47,169 bases of DNA from the NCBI RefSeq assembly GCF_001297125.1, contig NZ_LHPC01000016.1, forward strand, positions 1-47,169, in the 5' to 3' direction. The DNA comes from Pseudomonas sp. RIT-PI-q (GTDB taxonomy: Bacteria; Pseudomonadota; Gammaproteobacteria; Pseudomonadales; Pseudomonadaceae). The notes under the pieces are model-generated. The model saw nothing but the letters and a program-made list of their open reading frames with translations, was not told the origin of the DNA and ran no database searches. Made by a program: the position numbers and the translations under genes. Below, one piece after another: positions 9,927 through 20,114 of this stretch (position 1 is its first letter; every line of letters begins with the position of its first letter).

Positions 9927-11942
9927 ATGATCAGTATCGGCAACCCCCTAACACCTTCCCCCAGTTCATCGTCCCTCACGGAAAATAATGCACAGCGCTC
10001 AACGTCAGGTCCGATAGACCATGACTGGGGTGATTTCATGAAGGGGTCAATGGAAACAGGTCAAGGTAAGCTCGAAACGCTTGCGGACTCATTGACTGAT
10101 CGAGACATGACTATCCGCCGTTACAAAGAAAACGGCGTGGTCGAAATCGACCTCAAGCGCCCCAACATCGAACGCCTGGTACTCAGCGGCGGTGGCGCCA
10201 AGGGCGTCGCCTTCTCCGGGATGGTGAAAGCGCTGGAGGACAATCAGGCACTGGACAAGATCCGCAGCATCTCCGGTTCCTCGGCCGGCGCTATTTCTGC
10301 GGCGTTCCTGGCCAGCGGCATGGACCACGCAGGCTTCGACAAGATGTCGGACGAGACCAACCTCGTTTCACTGCTCGACAGTCAGAACAAGGTGCTGGGA
10401 CCCCTGCAACACGCCAGCTCCGCCTTGGGCAAAGGCGCCGCGAAAATCCCGGGAAAGGCTGGCGACATCGGGAGGTTGCTGTTCGACCTGATGCCTCGCC
10501 TGCAAACCAAAGCCATGCCGCTGGAAGCCCTGATCCGCGAAAAGATGATTGAGTCAATTCTGGCGCGTTTCAACCAGGCCCGTAACGATTCACAACGAGG
10601 GTTACCAGAAAAGGTTGAAGATCAGGTCAAGGAAATACTGAACAGGAATTTTGTGACCTTTGGTGATCTGGCGACGCTGAGCAAGGACATACCTGAAATC
10701 AAGCAACTGCACATTACCGGCACGGCCATGTTCGACGATCGACCGCAGATGGTGGTGTTCAATGCCAGCCTGACGCCCGACATGGACGTGGCGGCCGCCG
10801 CTCATATTTCAGGTTCGTTGCCTGTGGTCTTTCAAAAGCCTTCGGAACAAGGATTGGCTTTTCAGGCTGATGGAGAGCGGACTGCATTCCAGGACGGCGG
10901 GATCATGCTCAACACACCGGTCATGGAGCTTTACGAGCCTCAATTTCCGATGAGCATAATTCCCGAAAGCGATCAGTTGATTCTCAAATTCCAGAGCGAG
11001 AATGGCGGCAAAAAAAATGATCGCGGAACACTCTCCTCTGCGATGGCCGACAAGCTTGTCGGCGTGGCCTACTCGGCTCGAGACGCACAAGAAGCCGATG
11101 GCATCAAAGCGTTTGAAAAGAGTACGGTCATCGTTCCTCTAAAGACCGAACGCGGCAACTTTACCGGCACGATAAAAGGCACCGTCAATTTCAGCATGCC
11201 GATAGAAGACAAAAACCACCTGCAGCAAAAACTGCAAAGTGCAGTCCACATGCACTTGGCCGGGCGCAATGAAACCGGCGAAACGTACACCTTCAACTCC
11301 ATCGGCGGCGCCCTGCTCGCCCTCGATGATCGACTGTACGACGCCGCGGTGCTTGAGCTGAAGAACGATCCAGCAAGTGAACCGGCCATCACTTTCCGGC
11401 AGCAAGCTGAACAAGCAATGACCGATTTAAAACACGCCTTGATTGATGCCAAAGCCACAACCAAGGGCTCGCTGTCACTCACCACAGAGATGCGTAACGC
11501 CATCGATACTCTGGATCAGCTCGGCGACACACCGGGAAAAGCCGAGTGGCTGGCAAAAAAACTCAATCATGGAAACGTCCCGGATTACATGGAGCTGCTT
11601 CAAGCAGTCAAGCGCATGGATTCCGGAACAACAGGGCCAAGGTCTGCCGTCCTGACCGAAGCGATCAAAGAAATGGGCGCCCGCGACATCACCACCAAAA
11701 GCGAAAACTTCATTCGCGAAGTGATCTATCCCTCCGTGTATCGTCTTGACCAGCCTGATTCGAACATCAAGCTGTTAAAGAAGGCCATCGTCGACCTGCG
11801 AAAATCCACCAGCGCCAAGGATTACAACGCTGTACTCCATCGGATTGCCGATCAGTACGTCTCGCGGAGCTTCCCGAATTCGTCGCGTCCTTTCAATTCG
11901 ACCACCGTCGATCAAGCCCGTGCATGGTTGATTCCTGGCTGA
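9927..11942 (+). CDS. ExoU-like patatin phospholipase A2, candidate type III effector
   Basis: A 671-residue protein that looks colinear with P. aeruginosa ExoU (about 687 residues). The patatin core has the oxyanion loop LVLSGGGAKGVAFSG (GGGAKG at 88-93) and GSSAG (117-121, nucleophile Ser119). The DGG at 323-325 gives the partner Asp323. ExoU uses Ser142/Asp344, almost the same spacing. ExoU-like stretches include LASGMDHAGFDKMSDETNLVSLLDS, ITGTAMFDDRPQMVVFNASLTPDMDVAAAAHISGS and, near the end, YPSVYRLDQPDSNIKLL and STTVDQARAW in the membrane-localising bundle. ExoU is a host-activated phospholipase injected by type III secretion. The ATG at 9927 has AAAGGAAG before it; a GTG at 9888 adds 13 residues. 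The first 50 residues are serine-rich with no acid in the first 12, as in type III signals. No chaperone gene follows, and no secretion genes are in the window. Sampled lines inside are lower in G+C (11401-11460: 26/60) than the neighbour (9241-9300: 41/60). Confidence 0.9.
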   Translation: MISIGNPLTPSPSSSSLTENNAQRSTSGPIDHDWGDFMKGSMETGQGKLETLADSLTDRDMTIRRYKENGVVEIDLKRPNIERLVLSGGGAKGVAFSGMVKALEDNQALDKIRSISGSSAGAISAAFLASGMDHAGFDKMSDETNLVSLLDSQNKVLGPLQHASSALGKGAAKIPGKAGDIGRLLFDLMPRLQTKAMPLEALIREKMIESILARFNQARNDSQRGLPEKVEDQVKEILNRNFVTFGDLATLSKDIPEIKQLHITGTAMFDDRPQMVVFNASLTPDMDVAAAAHISGSLPVVFQKPSEQGLAFQADGERTAFQDGGIMLNTPVMELYEPQFPMSIIPESDQLILKFQSENGGKKNDRGTLSSAMADKLVGVAYSARDAQEADGIKAFEKSTVIVPLKTERGNFTGTIKGTVNFSMPIEDKNHLQQKLQSAVHMHLAGRNETGETYTFNSIGGALLALDDRLYDAAVLELKNDPASEPAITFRQQAEQAMTDLKHALIDAKATTKGSLSLTTEMRNAIDTLDQLGDTPGKAEWLAKKLNHGNVPDYMELLQAVKRMDSGTTGPRSAVLTEAIKEMGARDITTKSENFIREVIYPSVYRLDQPDSNIKLLKKAIVDLRKSTSAKDYNAVLHRIADQYVSRSFPNSSRPFNSTTVDQARAWLIPG

Positions 11943-11963
11943 TAAACACGACGTCCGTTCGGT

Positions 11964-11988
11964 CGGGCGAGCTTTGATGCCTCGCCCG
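11964..11988 (+). terminator. Hairpin between the ExoU-like gene and the convergent channel gene
   Basis: CGGGCGAG (11964-11971) and CTCGCCCG (11981-11988) form a perfect 8-bp stem 20 bases after the toxin stop codon, right at the end of the convergent gene. No T-run follows, so it is a weak terminator candidate for either strand. Confidence 0.5.
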
Positions 11989-11989
11989 G

Positions 11990-12868
11990 CTAGTGTTCGT
12001 CAGACGCTGACTGCGTTTCGCTCCCCTTGTCCTTTGGTGGGCCGGACTCACTGCGAATCTGCGCATGACTTATCAACGCGAAGATAAAACTGCCGCCGAC
12101 GATGTTCCCCACCAGCGTCGGACCGGCGAACACCAGCCAGAAATCCTTCCACGGCAACTCGCCGGCAAACACCAGGTACGAGACCTCGGCCGAACCGACC
12201 ACGATGTGAGTGAAATCCCCCAGCGCCATGAGGTAAGTGATGAGGATAATGATCCACATCTTGGCGCTCTCCATGGACGGGATCATCCAGACCATGGTGG
12301 CGATCATCCAGCCCGAGACGATGCCTTTGGCGAACATCTGGCTGGCGTCGTTTTCCATGATCTTGCGCCCGATATCGAGGAAGGCCAGGTCGGTCTTGCT
12401 GTCGAATATCGGCAGGTTCAGCATCACATACGCCACCAGCAACGTGCCGCAGAGGTTGCCCACCAGCACCACCGACCATAAGCGCAGCAATCGGCCGAAG
12501 TTGGCCAGCGTGGGCTTGCTCATGATCGGCAGCACGGCGGTCAGGGTGTTTTCGGTAAAGAGTTGCTGACGGGCGAGGATCACCGCGAGAAAACCGGCGC
12601 AGTAGCCAAAACTGGCGATGACCTTGAAGCCTTCGCCGTCCGGCAGGCGGGAGTTGAGCAACCCCATGGCCATCAGCGATAGCCCCATGGTCAGGCCGGC
12701 GGCCAATGCCGACCACCACAACGCGGCGACGCTGCGTTCGAGTTCCTGATCACCTTGGGTGCGGATGATTTCGTGCAGCACCGCGGCACGCGGAGGCTGG
12801 CTCTTGTCGACCTCGTGCTGCTCTTTAGGCGAGAGGTCCGGGGTCTTGCCGTCTTTTTGCGTGTCCAT
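11990..12868 (-). CDS. Formate/nitrite transporter (FNT) family protein, YfdC-like
   Basis: A 292-residue protein with a charged N-terminal extension (about 45 residues) and then six or seven membrane segments. They include the FNT-like patterns ALAAGLTMGLSLMAMG, ARQQLFTENTLTAVLP, LWSVVLVGNLCGTLLVAYVM and GDFTHIVVGSAEVSYLVFAGE. YfdC-type FNT members are inner-membrane channels whose substrate is not established; formate, nitrite or another small anion is possible. The ATG at 12868 is chosen because AGGAG lies five bases upstream; a start nine codons earlier has no such site. It converges on the ExoU-like gene. Confidence 0.85.
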   Translation of the reverse strand: MDTQKDGKTPDLSPKEQHEVDKSQPPRAAVLHEIIRTQGDQELERSVAALWWSALAAGLTMGLSLMAMGLLNSRLPDGEGFKVIASFGYCAGFLAVILARQQLFTENTLTAVLPIMSKPTLANFGRLLRLWSVVLVGNLCGTLLVAYVMLNLPIFDSKTDLAFLDIGRKIMENDASQMFAKGIVSGWMIATMVWMIPSMESAKMWIIILITYLMALGDFTHIVVGSAEVSYLVFAGELPWKDFWLVFAGPTLVGNIVGGSFIFALISHAQIRSESGPPKDKGSETQSASDEH

Positions 12869-12951
12869 AGAGCTCCTGAACCGGTGGCGTGTCATGTAGG
12901 TACGACACGTGGGGTTCGGCGCTGTTCACTACCCGCCCAAACGAAACCGCC

Positions 12952-13041
12952 CTTGTAGGAGCTGGCTTGCCAGCGAAGACGTCCTTGGCATCACCGCAGA
13001 AACCGAGTCGTGCCCTTCGCTGGCAAGCCAGCTCCTACAGG
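12952..13041. repeat. REP pair, GTAGGAGCTGGCTTGCCAGCGAA type
   Basis: Inverted copies CTTGTAGGAGCTGGCTTGCC and its complement ending CCAGCTCCTACAG, with a spacer of about 40 bases. It lies between two genes that both read leftward. Confidence 0.9.
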
Positions 13042-13049
13042 GTTGGGTG

Positions 13050-13442
13050 TTATTCGTCCTTGAACTGGTCTTTGACGTACTTGATCTCGGTCTGGCCGTG
13101 AGGCGCGGGCAAGCCGTCTTCACCCAGGTTGACGAAGACAATCTTGTCCACCGTCAGGATGCTTTTGCGGGTGATCTTGTTACGCACTTCGCACTTGAGG
13201 GTGATCGAGGTACGACCGAATTCGGTGGCGGTGATGCCCAGTTCGATGATGTCGCCCTGGCGCGAGGCGCTGACGAAGTTGATTTCGGAAATGTACTTGG
13301 TGACCACGCGCTGGTTGCCCAACTGGACGATGGCGTAGATCGCCGCTTCTTCGTCGAGCCAGCGCAACAGGCTGCCGCCGAACAGCGTGCCGTTGGGGTT
13401 GAGGTCTTCGGGTTTTACCCATTTGCGGGTGTGGAAATTCAT
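13050..13442 (-). CDS. Acyl-CoA thioesterase, YciA-type hotdog fold
   Basis: A 130-residue protein with the hotdog thioesterase pattern. PEDLNPNGTLFGGSLLRWLDEEAAIYA holds the conserved N-G-x-x-F-G-G and the D-E pair. Next come VTKYISEINFVSASRQGDIIEL and the strand IVFVNLGEDGLPAPHG. These cytosolic enzymes hydrolyse acyl-CoA thioesters, commonly short to medium chains; chain preference cannot be told. The ATG at 13442 fits an AGGAG five bases upstream; a GTG two codons earlier would overlap that site. It diverges from the ahcY riboswitch region and is monocistronic. Confidence 0.9.
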   Translation of the reverse strand: MNFHTRKWVKPEDLNPNGTLFGGSLLRWLDEEAAIYAIVQLGNQRVVTKYISEINFVSASRQGDIIELGITATEFGRTSITLKCEVRNKITRKSILTVDKIVFVNLGEDGLPAPHGQTEIKYVKDQFKDE

Positions 13443-13562
13443 ATTCACTCCTGAGCGTCTTGCCGAATGATGGTGGGCATCATGGCAGAGCCCGACCTAG
13501 AGCTCTATCAAGCTTCGACTATGGTCTCGATTACCGTTCAGACATTGATCAACAGAAAGGCT

Positions 13563-15176
<1,614 letters not shown>

Positions 15177-15229
15177 TTCGCCACAGGTTTGCTCGCGATT
15201 GCGGTGCGCCTCGCGCACCGCGTCGCTTG

Positions 15230-15300
15230 CATCGCCAGCAAGCCGGCTCCTACGAGAATGCATTTGTACCCCGTAGGAGCTGGCTTGCCAGCGAAAGCGG
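15230..15300. repeat. REP pair, imperfect, GCCAGCAAGCCGGCTCCTAC / GTAGGAGCTGGCTTGCCAGC
   Basis: Inverted copies with one diverged arm (GCCGGCTCC against AGCTGGC) between ahcY and metF. Because the two genes read the same way, it may separate or attenuate their transcripts. Confidence 0.85.
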
Positions 15301-15371
15301 TGTCATTGACACAACCTGTCGATAGCGGAAAAACCAGCCCCACAGGCTCACGTGTTTCCAAGGATATGACC

Positions 15372-16217
15372 ATGTCCCAAGACCGTCGCTACAGCTTCGA
15401 GTTCTTCCCTACGAAGACCGATGCTGGGCATGAAAAGCTGATCGCCACTGCTCGTCAGTTGGCCACATACAACCCCGATTTCTTCTCCTGCACCTATGGC
15501 GCTGGTGGTTCGACTCGCGATCGCACCCTCAACACCGTGTTGCAACTCGAAAGCGAAGTCAAAGTACCTGCCGCACCGCATTTGTCTTGCGTTGGCGACA
15601 GCAAGGCCGACCTGCGCGGCCTGCTGGCGCAATACAAGGCCGCCGGCATCACCCGCATCGTTGCCCTGCGCGGCGACCTGCCTTCGGGCATGGGCATGGC
15701 CAGTGGCGAAATGCGCCACGCCAATGACCTGGTTGAATTCATTCGTGAAGAGACCGGCGATCATTTCCACATCGAAGTCGCCGCTTACCCGGAGATGCAT
15801 CCGCAAGCGCGAAATTTCGAAGACGATCTCGCCAACTTCGTGCGCAAGGCCAACGCTGGCGCCAACAGTGCGATCACCCAGTATTTCTTCAACGCCGACA
15901 GCTACTTCTACTTCGTCGAGCGTGTACGGGCGATGGGCGTGAACATCCCGATCGTGCCGGGGATCATGCCGATCACCAACTACAGCAAGCTCGCACGCTT
16001 CTCCGATGCCTGCGGTGCGGAAATCCCGCGCTGGATCCGCAAGCAACTGGAAGCCTACGGCGATGACACCCAGAGCATTCAAGGCTTTGGTGAGCAAGTT
16101 ATCACCGAAATGTGCGAACGCCTGCTGCAAGGTGGCGCTCCGGGGCTGCACTTCTACACACTGAATCAGGCTGAGGCGAGTCTGGCGGTGTGGAACAATC
16201 TGAAGTTGCCGCGCTAA
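15372..16217 (+). CDS. metF: 5,10-methylenetetrahydrofolate reductase
   Basis: The 281-residue flavoprotein reduces methylenetetrahydrofolate to methyltetrahydrofolate, the methyl donor for methionine synthesis from homocysteine. The start MSQDRRYSFEFFPTKTDAG carries the SFEFFP motif. Next come SCTYGAGGSTRDRT, HLSCVGDSKADLRGLL, RIVALRGDLP, FHIEVAAYPEMHPQ, ITQYFFNADSYFYFVER and PIVPGIMPITNYSKLARFS, the usual order for MetF. The second of two close ATGs (15372 rather than 15366) is used because AAGGA is then seven bases upstream. It completes the methionine/SAM cycle with ahcY and metK. Confidence 0.97.
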   Translation: MSQDRRYSFEFFPTKTDAGHEKLIATARQLATYNPDFFSCTYGAGGSTRDRTLNTVLQLESEVKVPAAPHLSCVGDSKADLRGLLAQYKAAGITRIVALRGDLPSGMGMASGEMRHANDLVEFIREETGDHFHIEVAAYPEMHPQARNFEDDLANFVRKANAGANSAITQYFFNADSYFYFVERVRAMGVNIPIVPGIMPITNYSKLARFSDACGAEIPRWIRKQLEAYGDDTQSIQGFGEQVITEMCERLLQGGAPGLHFYTLNQAEASLAVWNNLKLPR

Positions 16218-16227
16218 AAGCAAGATC

Positions 16228-16319
16228 AAGAGATCGCAGCCTCGTTTCACTCGACAGCTCCTACAGGGAATTGCGTTCTCTGTAGGAGCTGTCGAGTGAA
16301 ACGAGGCTGCGATCTTTTG
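16228..16319. repeat. Long REP-like inverted repeat, AGATCGCAGCCTCGTTTCAC type
   Basis: Arms of about 37 bases, running from AGATCGCAGCCTCGTTTCAC to CAGCTCCTACAG and back, are inverted around a short spacer. This is the most symmetric copy of the GTGAAAC version of this repeat family, between metF and the binding-protein gene. Confidence 0.9.
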
Positions 16320-16414
16320 CGTTTAATGCCCTTTTACTGTGCAGCAACACACTGGGTTAGAGCTTCTGGATCCCGTTTCTGGCTCTTTCCGGTTTCTCGT
16401 CGTAATCTCAACCC

Positions 16415-17230
16415 ATGCCTTTGATCGCGCAGTTACTCACCGTGTTTCTTTTTACTTGCCTGAGCTTCGCCGCTCGGGGCGAGAAGCTGCGCATTGTCAC
16501 GGAACCGTGGGCGCCGTACGTGTATGAGCAAAACGGCAAATCCCTGGGGCTGGACTACGAAACCACGGCCATCGTCTTCAAGCGCCTGGGAATCGAAGTG
16601 GAATGGCAGTTCCTGCCCTGGAAACGCTGCCTGTCGATGCTCGAAACCGGCCAGGCCGACGGCGCGCTCGACATTTTCCATAGCGATGAACGTGACGCCA
16701 CCCTGCTCTACCCCAGCGAACCGCTCTCGGAAGTCGAGTTCGTGATGTTCTACGCCAACGAGCGACCCCATCCGTTTCGCACCCTGGACGACTTGAAGGG
16801 CCTGACCATCGGCACCTCACCGGGCTATCTCTACAGCAAGGATTTCAGTGACTCGACCCTGTTCACGCGGGAGCCGGCACCGACTCATGAAGCCAACTTC
16901 GGCAAACTGGTGCGCGGGCGGATCGACCTGCTGATCACAGATCGCCGGGTCGGCCAGCATTTGCTGGATGAATTGAACATCCGCGACCAGATCAGCGAAA
17001 ACCCGATCGTCATCAGCCAGCAAAGCCAGTTTCTGGCGGTGCGCCGCAACGCGGGCATGGATTTGCTGGTGCAGCGCTTCGGTGCCGAACTCAAACGCTT
17101 TAAGCGCGAACCCGCCTACGCCGAACTGAGCGCCCGTTATGGCGCCGAACCGGCTGCAGAAGTAAAAGCCGTGAGGGCCACCGCTGCCAGCGGAAAAACC
17201 GTTGAGCAGCAGGAAAGCGGCGCGCAGTGA
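16415..17230 (+). CDS. Periplasmic solute-binding protein, SBP_bac_3 family
   Basis: A 271-residue protein with a signal peptide ([22 protein letters not shown]) and then a type II periplasmic binding fold. It starts [65 protein letters not shown], the pattern of amino-acid-type family 3 binding proteins. No permease or ATPase gene is adjacent, so it is an orphan: it may lend its ligand to a transporter elsewhere or act as a sensor. The ligand is unknown. The C-terminal 25 residues ([23 protein letters not shown]) look like an unstructured tail. No clear ribosome site precedes the ATG, though the signal peptide begins there. Confidence 0.85.
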   Translation: MPLIAQLLTVFLFTCLSFAARGEKLRIVTEPWAPYVYEQNGKSLGLDYETTAIVFKRLGIEVEWQFLPWKRCLSMLETGQADGALDIFHSDERDATLLYPSEPLSEVEFVMFYANERPHPFRTLDDLKGLTIGTSPGYLYSKDFSDSTLFTREPAPTHEANFGKLVRGRIDLLITDRRVGQHLLDELNIRDQISENPIVISQQSQFLAVRRNAGMDLLVQRFGAELKRFKREPAYAELSARYGAEPAAEVKAVRATAASGKTVEQQESGAQ

Positions 17231-17236
17231 TTGCTC

Positions 17237-17245
17237 TGTTATACT
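17237..17245 (+). promoter_or_regulatory. rhlE: Extended -10 element upstream of rhlE
   Basis: TGTTATACT matches an extended -10 box (TGNTATAAT) and starts seven bases after the stop of the preceding gene. No matching -35 is obvious. If used, it gives rhlE an untranslated leader of about 200 bases (to 17453). Confidence 0.45.
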
Positions 17246-17453
17246 CCGGCCTTCCCGCCAGGCTCACGCCCGGACGCTCGGACTTGTTCAAGGCATCTCG
17301 ACCCCGCTACAGCGCAGCTTTTCAGCCCGCGCGAGCGCTCCAGACGAGCTTTCAAGCCCCAGCAGGACCGGACGGGATTGCGTTCCTCATAAACGCCATT
17401 CGCGCCAGGCAAGACTCCCATTGGGCCAAGCCCTAACTAAAACAGGATTACTC

Positions 17454-19331
17454 ATGTCCTTTGCTTCCCTCGGTCTCTCCGAGGCTTTAGTCCGCGCCAT
17501 CGAGGCAGCGGGCTATACCGAGCCTACTCCGGTGCAACAGCGGGCCATTCCCGCCGTGTTGCAAGGTCGCGACCTGATGGTTGCGGCACAGACAGGTACT
17601 GGTAAAACCGGTGGCTTCGCCCTTCCGATCCTGGAGCGGTTGTTCCCTAACGGTCACCCGGACAAATCCCAGCGTCACGGCCCGCGCCAACCGCGCGTAC
17701 TGGTCCTGACCCCTACTCGCGAACTCGCGGCGCAAGTGCATGAAAGCTTCAAGGTCTATGCCCGTGACCTGAAGTTCGTCAGCGCCTGCATCTTCGGCGG
17801 CGTCGGCATGAACCCACAGGTTCAGGCCATGTCACGCGGTGTTGACGTGCTGGTGGCCTGCCCTGGCCGCCTGCTCGACCTCGCCGGCCAAGGCAGCGTC
17901 GATTTGTCCCACGTGGAAATCCTCGTGCTGGACGAAGCCGACCGCATGCTCGACATGGGCTTTGTCCATGACGTGAAGAAGGTCCTGGCCCGTCTGCCGA
18001 GCAAACGTCAGAACCTGCTGTTCTCGGCGACCTTCTCCAAGGACATCACCGACCTCGCCGGCAAGTTGCTGCACAACCCGGAACGCATCGAAGTCACGCC
18101 GCCGAACACCACGGTCGAGCGTATCGAACAGCGCGTATTCCGCCTGCCAGCCAACCACAAGCGTTCGCTGCTGGCGCACCTGATCACCGCTGGCGCCTGG
18201 GAACAGGTGCTGGTGTTCACTCGCACCAAGCACGGCGCCAACCGCCTGGCCGAGTACCTGGACAAACACGGCCTGAGCGCCGTCGCGATCCACGGTAACA
18301 AGAGCCAGAACGCCCGCACCAAAGCCCTGGCCGACTTCAAGGCCGGTGAAGTGCGCATCCTGGTCGCCACCGACATCGCCGCTCGCGGCCTCGACATCGA
18401 CCAGTTGCCACACGTGGTCAACTTCGAGCTGCCGAACGTTGACGAAGACTACGTGCACCGTATCGGCCGTACGGGCCGTGCCGGTCGTTCGGGTGAGGCG
18501 ATCTCGCTGGTTGCTCCGGACGAAGAAAAACTGCTGAAAAGCATCGAGCGCATGACGAAGCAGAAGATTGCCGACGGCAACCTGATGGGCTTCGACTCCA
18601 GCGCTGTAGAAGCCGAGAAGCCAGAAGTTCGCGAGCGTCCGGATGTGCGTAACCCGCGCAACCCACGTGGCCCGCGCGGCGACGGCCCGAACGGCACCGG
18701 TGGTGGCGGCGGTCGTAAAGACAAAGGCAAGGACAAGGGCGGCAAGGAAAAACCTGCAGCCACTGGCCGTGGCGATCGCCCGGCGCGTGAACACAAGCCG
18801 CGCGAAGGCACCCCGGCTCGCGAGCAACAGCGCCCGGCTCCTCGCGCTGCCGCTGACCGAGCTCCGGACGAGTTCCTCGACGACGATATCGATAACTTCG
18901 GTAACCGCGTCGACTACGTCCCTCAAGCCAAACCGGCCCAGGGCCGTGGCCGTCGTCCGGGTGCTCCGGCACAAGGCACGGCAACTGGCGCAGGTGCTCC
19001 GCGCACTGGCGGCAAGCCGCAGGGTCGTCAAAGCGGTCCGCGCAGCAGCGATGGCGCCACCACCGGCACTCCGCCGGCCAAGCGCAGCGGCCCACGCAAC
19101 GGCGCTCCACGTGACGGTCAGGCCCGTCGCGAGGAGCCGCGCACCCGCCGCCCGGCCCGTGCCGACGCCCAGCCGCGTTCGGAACCCGCCGTGCAAAACC
19201 CGCGTGGCCCGGCACCGAAGATCATTCACAAGGAGTCGAAAACCGATCGTTTCCCGACTCCTGAGCAACTTGATCAACTGCCAGGCCGTCCGCGCGGCGA
19301 AAAACCAGCATTGCTGACCCGCAACCGCTGA
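17454..19331 (+). CDS. rhlE: DEAD-box RNA helicase RhlE
   Basis: The 625-residue protein has a standard DEAD-box core of about 390 residues followed by a long basic tail. The Q motif is YTEPTPVQ (21-28), motif I AQTGTGKT (45-52) and motif II DEAD (160-163). Next come SAT (LLFSATFS), RGLDID and motif [13 protein letters not shown]. The tail, from about residue 400, is rich in R, G, P and A (for example [20 protein letters not shown]), disordered and probably RNA-binding. It also has an acidic island [19 protein letters not shown]. The ATG at 17454 has AGGA upstream. RhlE helicases unwind RNA during ribosome assembly, RNA decay and cold adaptation. It ends at a strong terminator. Confidence 0.95.
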   Translation: MSFASLGLSEALVRAIEAAGYTEPTPVQQRAIPAVLQGRDLMVAAQTGTGKTGGFALPILERLFPNGHPDKSQRHGPRQPRVLVLTPTRELAAQVHESFKVYARDLKFVSACIFGGVGMNPQVQAMSRGVDVLVACPGRLLDLAGQGSVDLSHVEILVLDEADRMLDMGFVHDVKKVLARLPSKRQNLLFSATFSKDITDLAGKLLHNPERIEVTPPNTTVERIEQRVFRLPANHKRSLLAHLITAGAWEQVLVFTRTKHGANRLAEYLDKHGLSAVAIHGNKSQNARTKALADFKAGEVRILVATDIAARGLDIDQLPHVVNFELPNVDEDYVHRIGRTGRAGRSGEAISLVAPDEEKLLKSIERMTKQKIADGNLMGFDSSAVEAEKPEVRERPDVRNPRNPRGPRGDGPNGTGGGGGRKDKGKDKGGKEKPAATGRGDRPAREHKPREGTPAREQQRPAPRAAADRAPDEFLDDDIDNFGNRVDYVPQAKPAQGRGRRPGAPAQGTATGAGAPRTGGKPQGRQSGPRSSDGATTGTPPAKRSGPRNGAPRDGQARREEPRTRRPARADAQPRSEPAVQNPRGPAPKIIHKESKTDRFPTPEQLDQLPGRPRGEKPALLTRNR

Positions 19332-19345
19332 TTTAACGCTGCCAT

Positions 19346-19385
19346 AAAAAATGCCCCTGATCTCACGATCCGGGGCATTTTTTTA
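19346..19385 (+). terminator. rhlE: Rho-independent terminator of rhlE
   Basis: AAAAAATGCCCC and GGGGCATTTTTTT flank a loop region containing GATCTCACGATC. A classic stem and T-run start about 15 bases after the stop codon. Confidence 0.93.
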
Positions 19386-19430
19386 GGATGGCGAATAACC
19401 CTGTGGTAGCCATGCCATTTGTGTTTGGCA

Positions 19431-19472
19431 ATAAAAAACGCCCGCGATCGTGAGATCGGGGGCGTTTTTTTG
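19431..19472 (-). terminator. Terminator of the yceI unit, possibly bidirectional
   Basis: AAAAAACGCCC and GGGCGTTTTTTT form the stem with runs on both sides, so it can act for the leftward yceI transcript and for readthrough from rhlE. Its inner part GATCGTGAGATC is the reverse complement of the loop sequence in the rhlE terminator. Confidence 0.88.
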
Positions 19473-19485
19473 TCAGGCGCGAAGG

Positions 19486-20082
19486 TTACTTCGCTTTGAC
19501 ACCTTCAAACGAAACGTACAACTCGACGGCGTCAGACGATGGGCCCAGGTCTTTCTGCTTGCCGAAATCGGAACGCTTGAGGTTGGTGGTGCCTTCGAAA
19601 CCGGCACGGTAGCCGCCCCATGGATCCTTGCCTTCACCCAGGAAGGTGGCTTTGACCACGACTGGCTTGGTCACGCCAGCGATAGTCAGGTCGCCGGTCA
19701 CATCGGCAGTGTCTTTGCCAGCGGCGTTTTTGCCGGTGGATTTGACGCTGGTGGAAACAAACGTGGCTTTAGCGAACTTGCTCGCGTTGAGGAAATCACC
19801 GCTGGCGATGTGCTTGTCGCGCTCAGCGTTGTTGGTGAACACGCTGGCGGTGTTCACATTGAACTCGATCTTGCTGTCTTCAGGCTTGGCAGCGTCGAAG
19901 CTGAACTTGCCGTCGATATCCTTGAAAGTACCGGTGATGTAGCTGTAGCCCAGGTGGCTGATCTTGAAGTCAACGAAGGCGTGCTGGCCTTCCTTGTCGA
20001 CGACGTAGTCAGCAGCCATTACGTTACCGGCGGACAGCAGAGCGGAACCGATTGCCAGAGCGGCGAGGGTCTTTTTCAACAT
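19486..20082 (-). CDS. YceI family periplasmic protein
   Basis: A 198-residue protein with a signal peptide ([24 protein letters not shown]). The YceI/lipocalin-like barrel follows, beginning [39 protein letters not shown] and including [48 protein letters not shown]. YceI proteins bind long isoprenoid or lipid-like molecules in the periplasm; a precise role is not known. The ATG at 20082 has AAAGGAA upstream, and an earlier in-frame start is dropped because it precedes the signal peptide. It follows the cytochrome b561 gene by 32 bases and is surely cotranscribed; this pairing is common. Confidence 0.93.
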   Translation of the reverse strand: MLKKTLAALAIGSALLSAGNVMAADYVVDKEGQHAFVDFKISHLGYSYITGTFKDIDGKFSFDAAKPEDSKIEFNVNTASVFTNNAERDKHIASGDFLNASKFAKATFVSTSVKSTGKNAAGKDTADVTGDLTIAGVTKPVVVKATFLGEGKDPWGGYRAGFEGTTNLKRSDFGKQKDLGPSSDAVELYVSFEGVKAK

Positions 20083-20114
20083 GCTTTCTATTCCTTTGGA
20101 GTCGAGGTTGAACT

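Noticed and set aside
16228..16319. Long inverted repeat considered as a rho-independent terminator of metF only
   Set aside because: The same long sequence occurs at two other loci in different contexts, so it is a repeat family, even if it may end transcripts.
17832..19277. 481-codon open frame antisense to rhlE
   Set aside because: Complement of the RGG-rich helicase tail and core; composition is an artefact of the rhlE codons.
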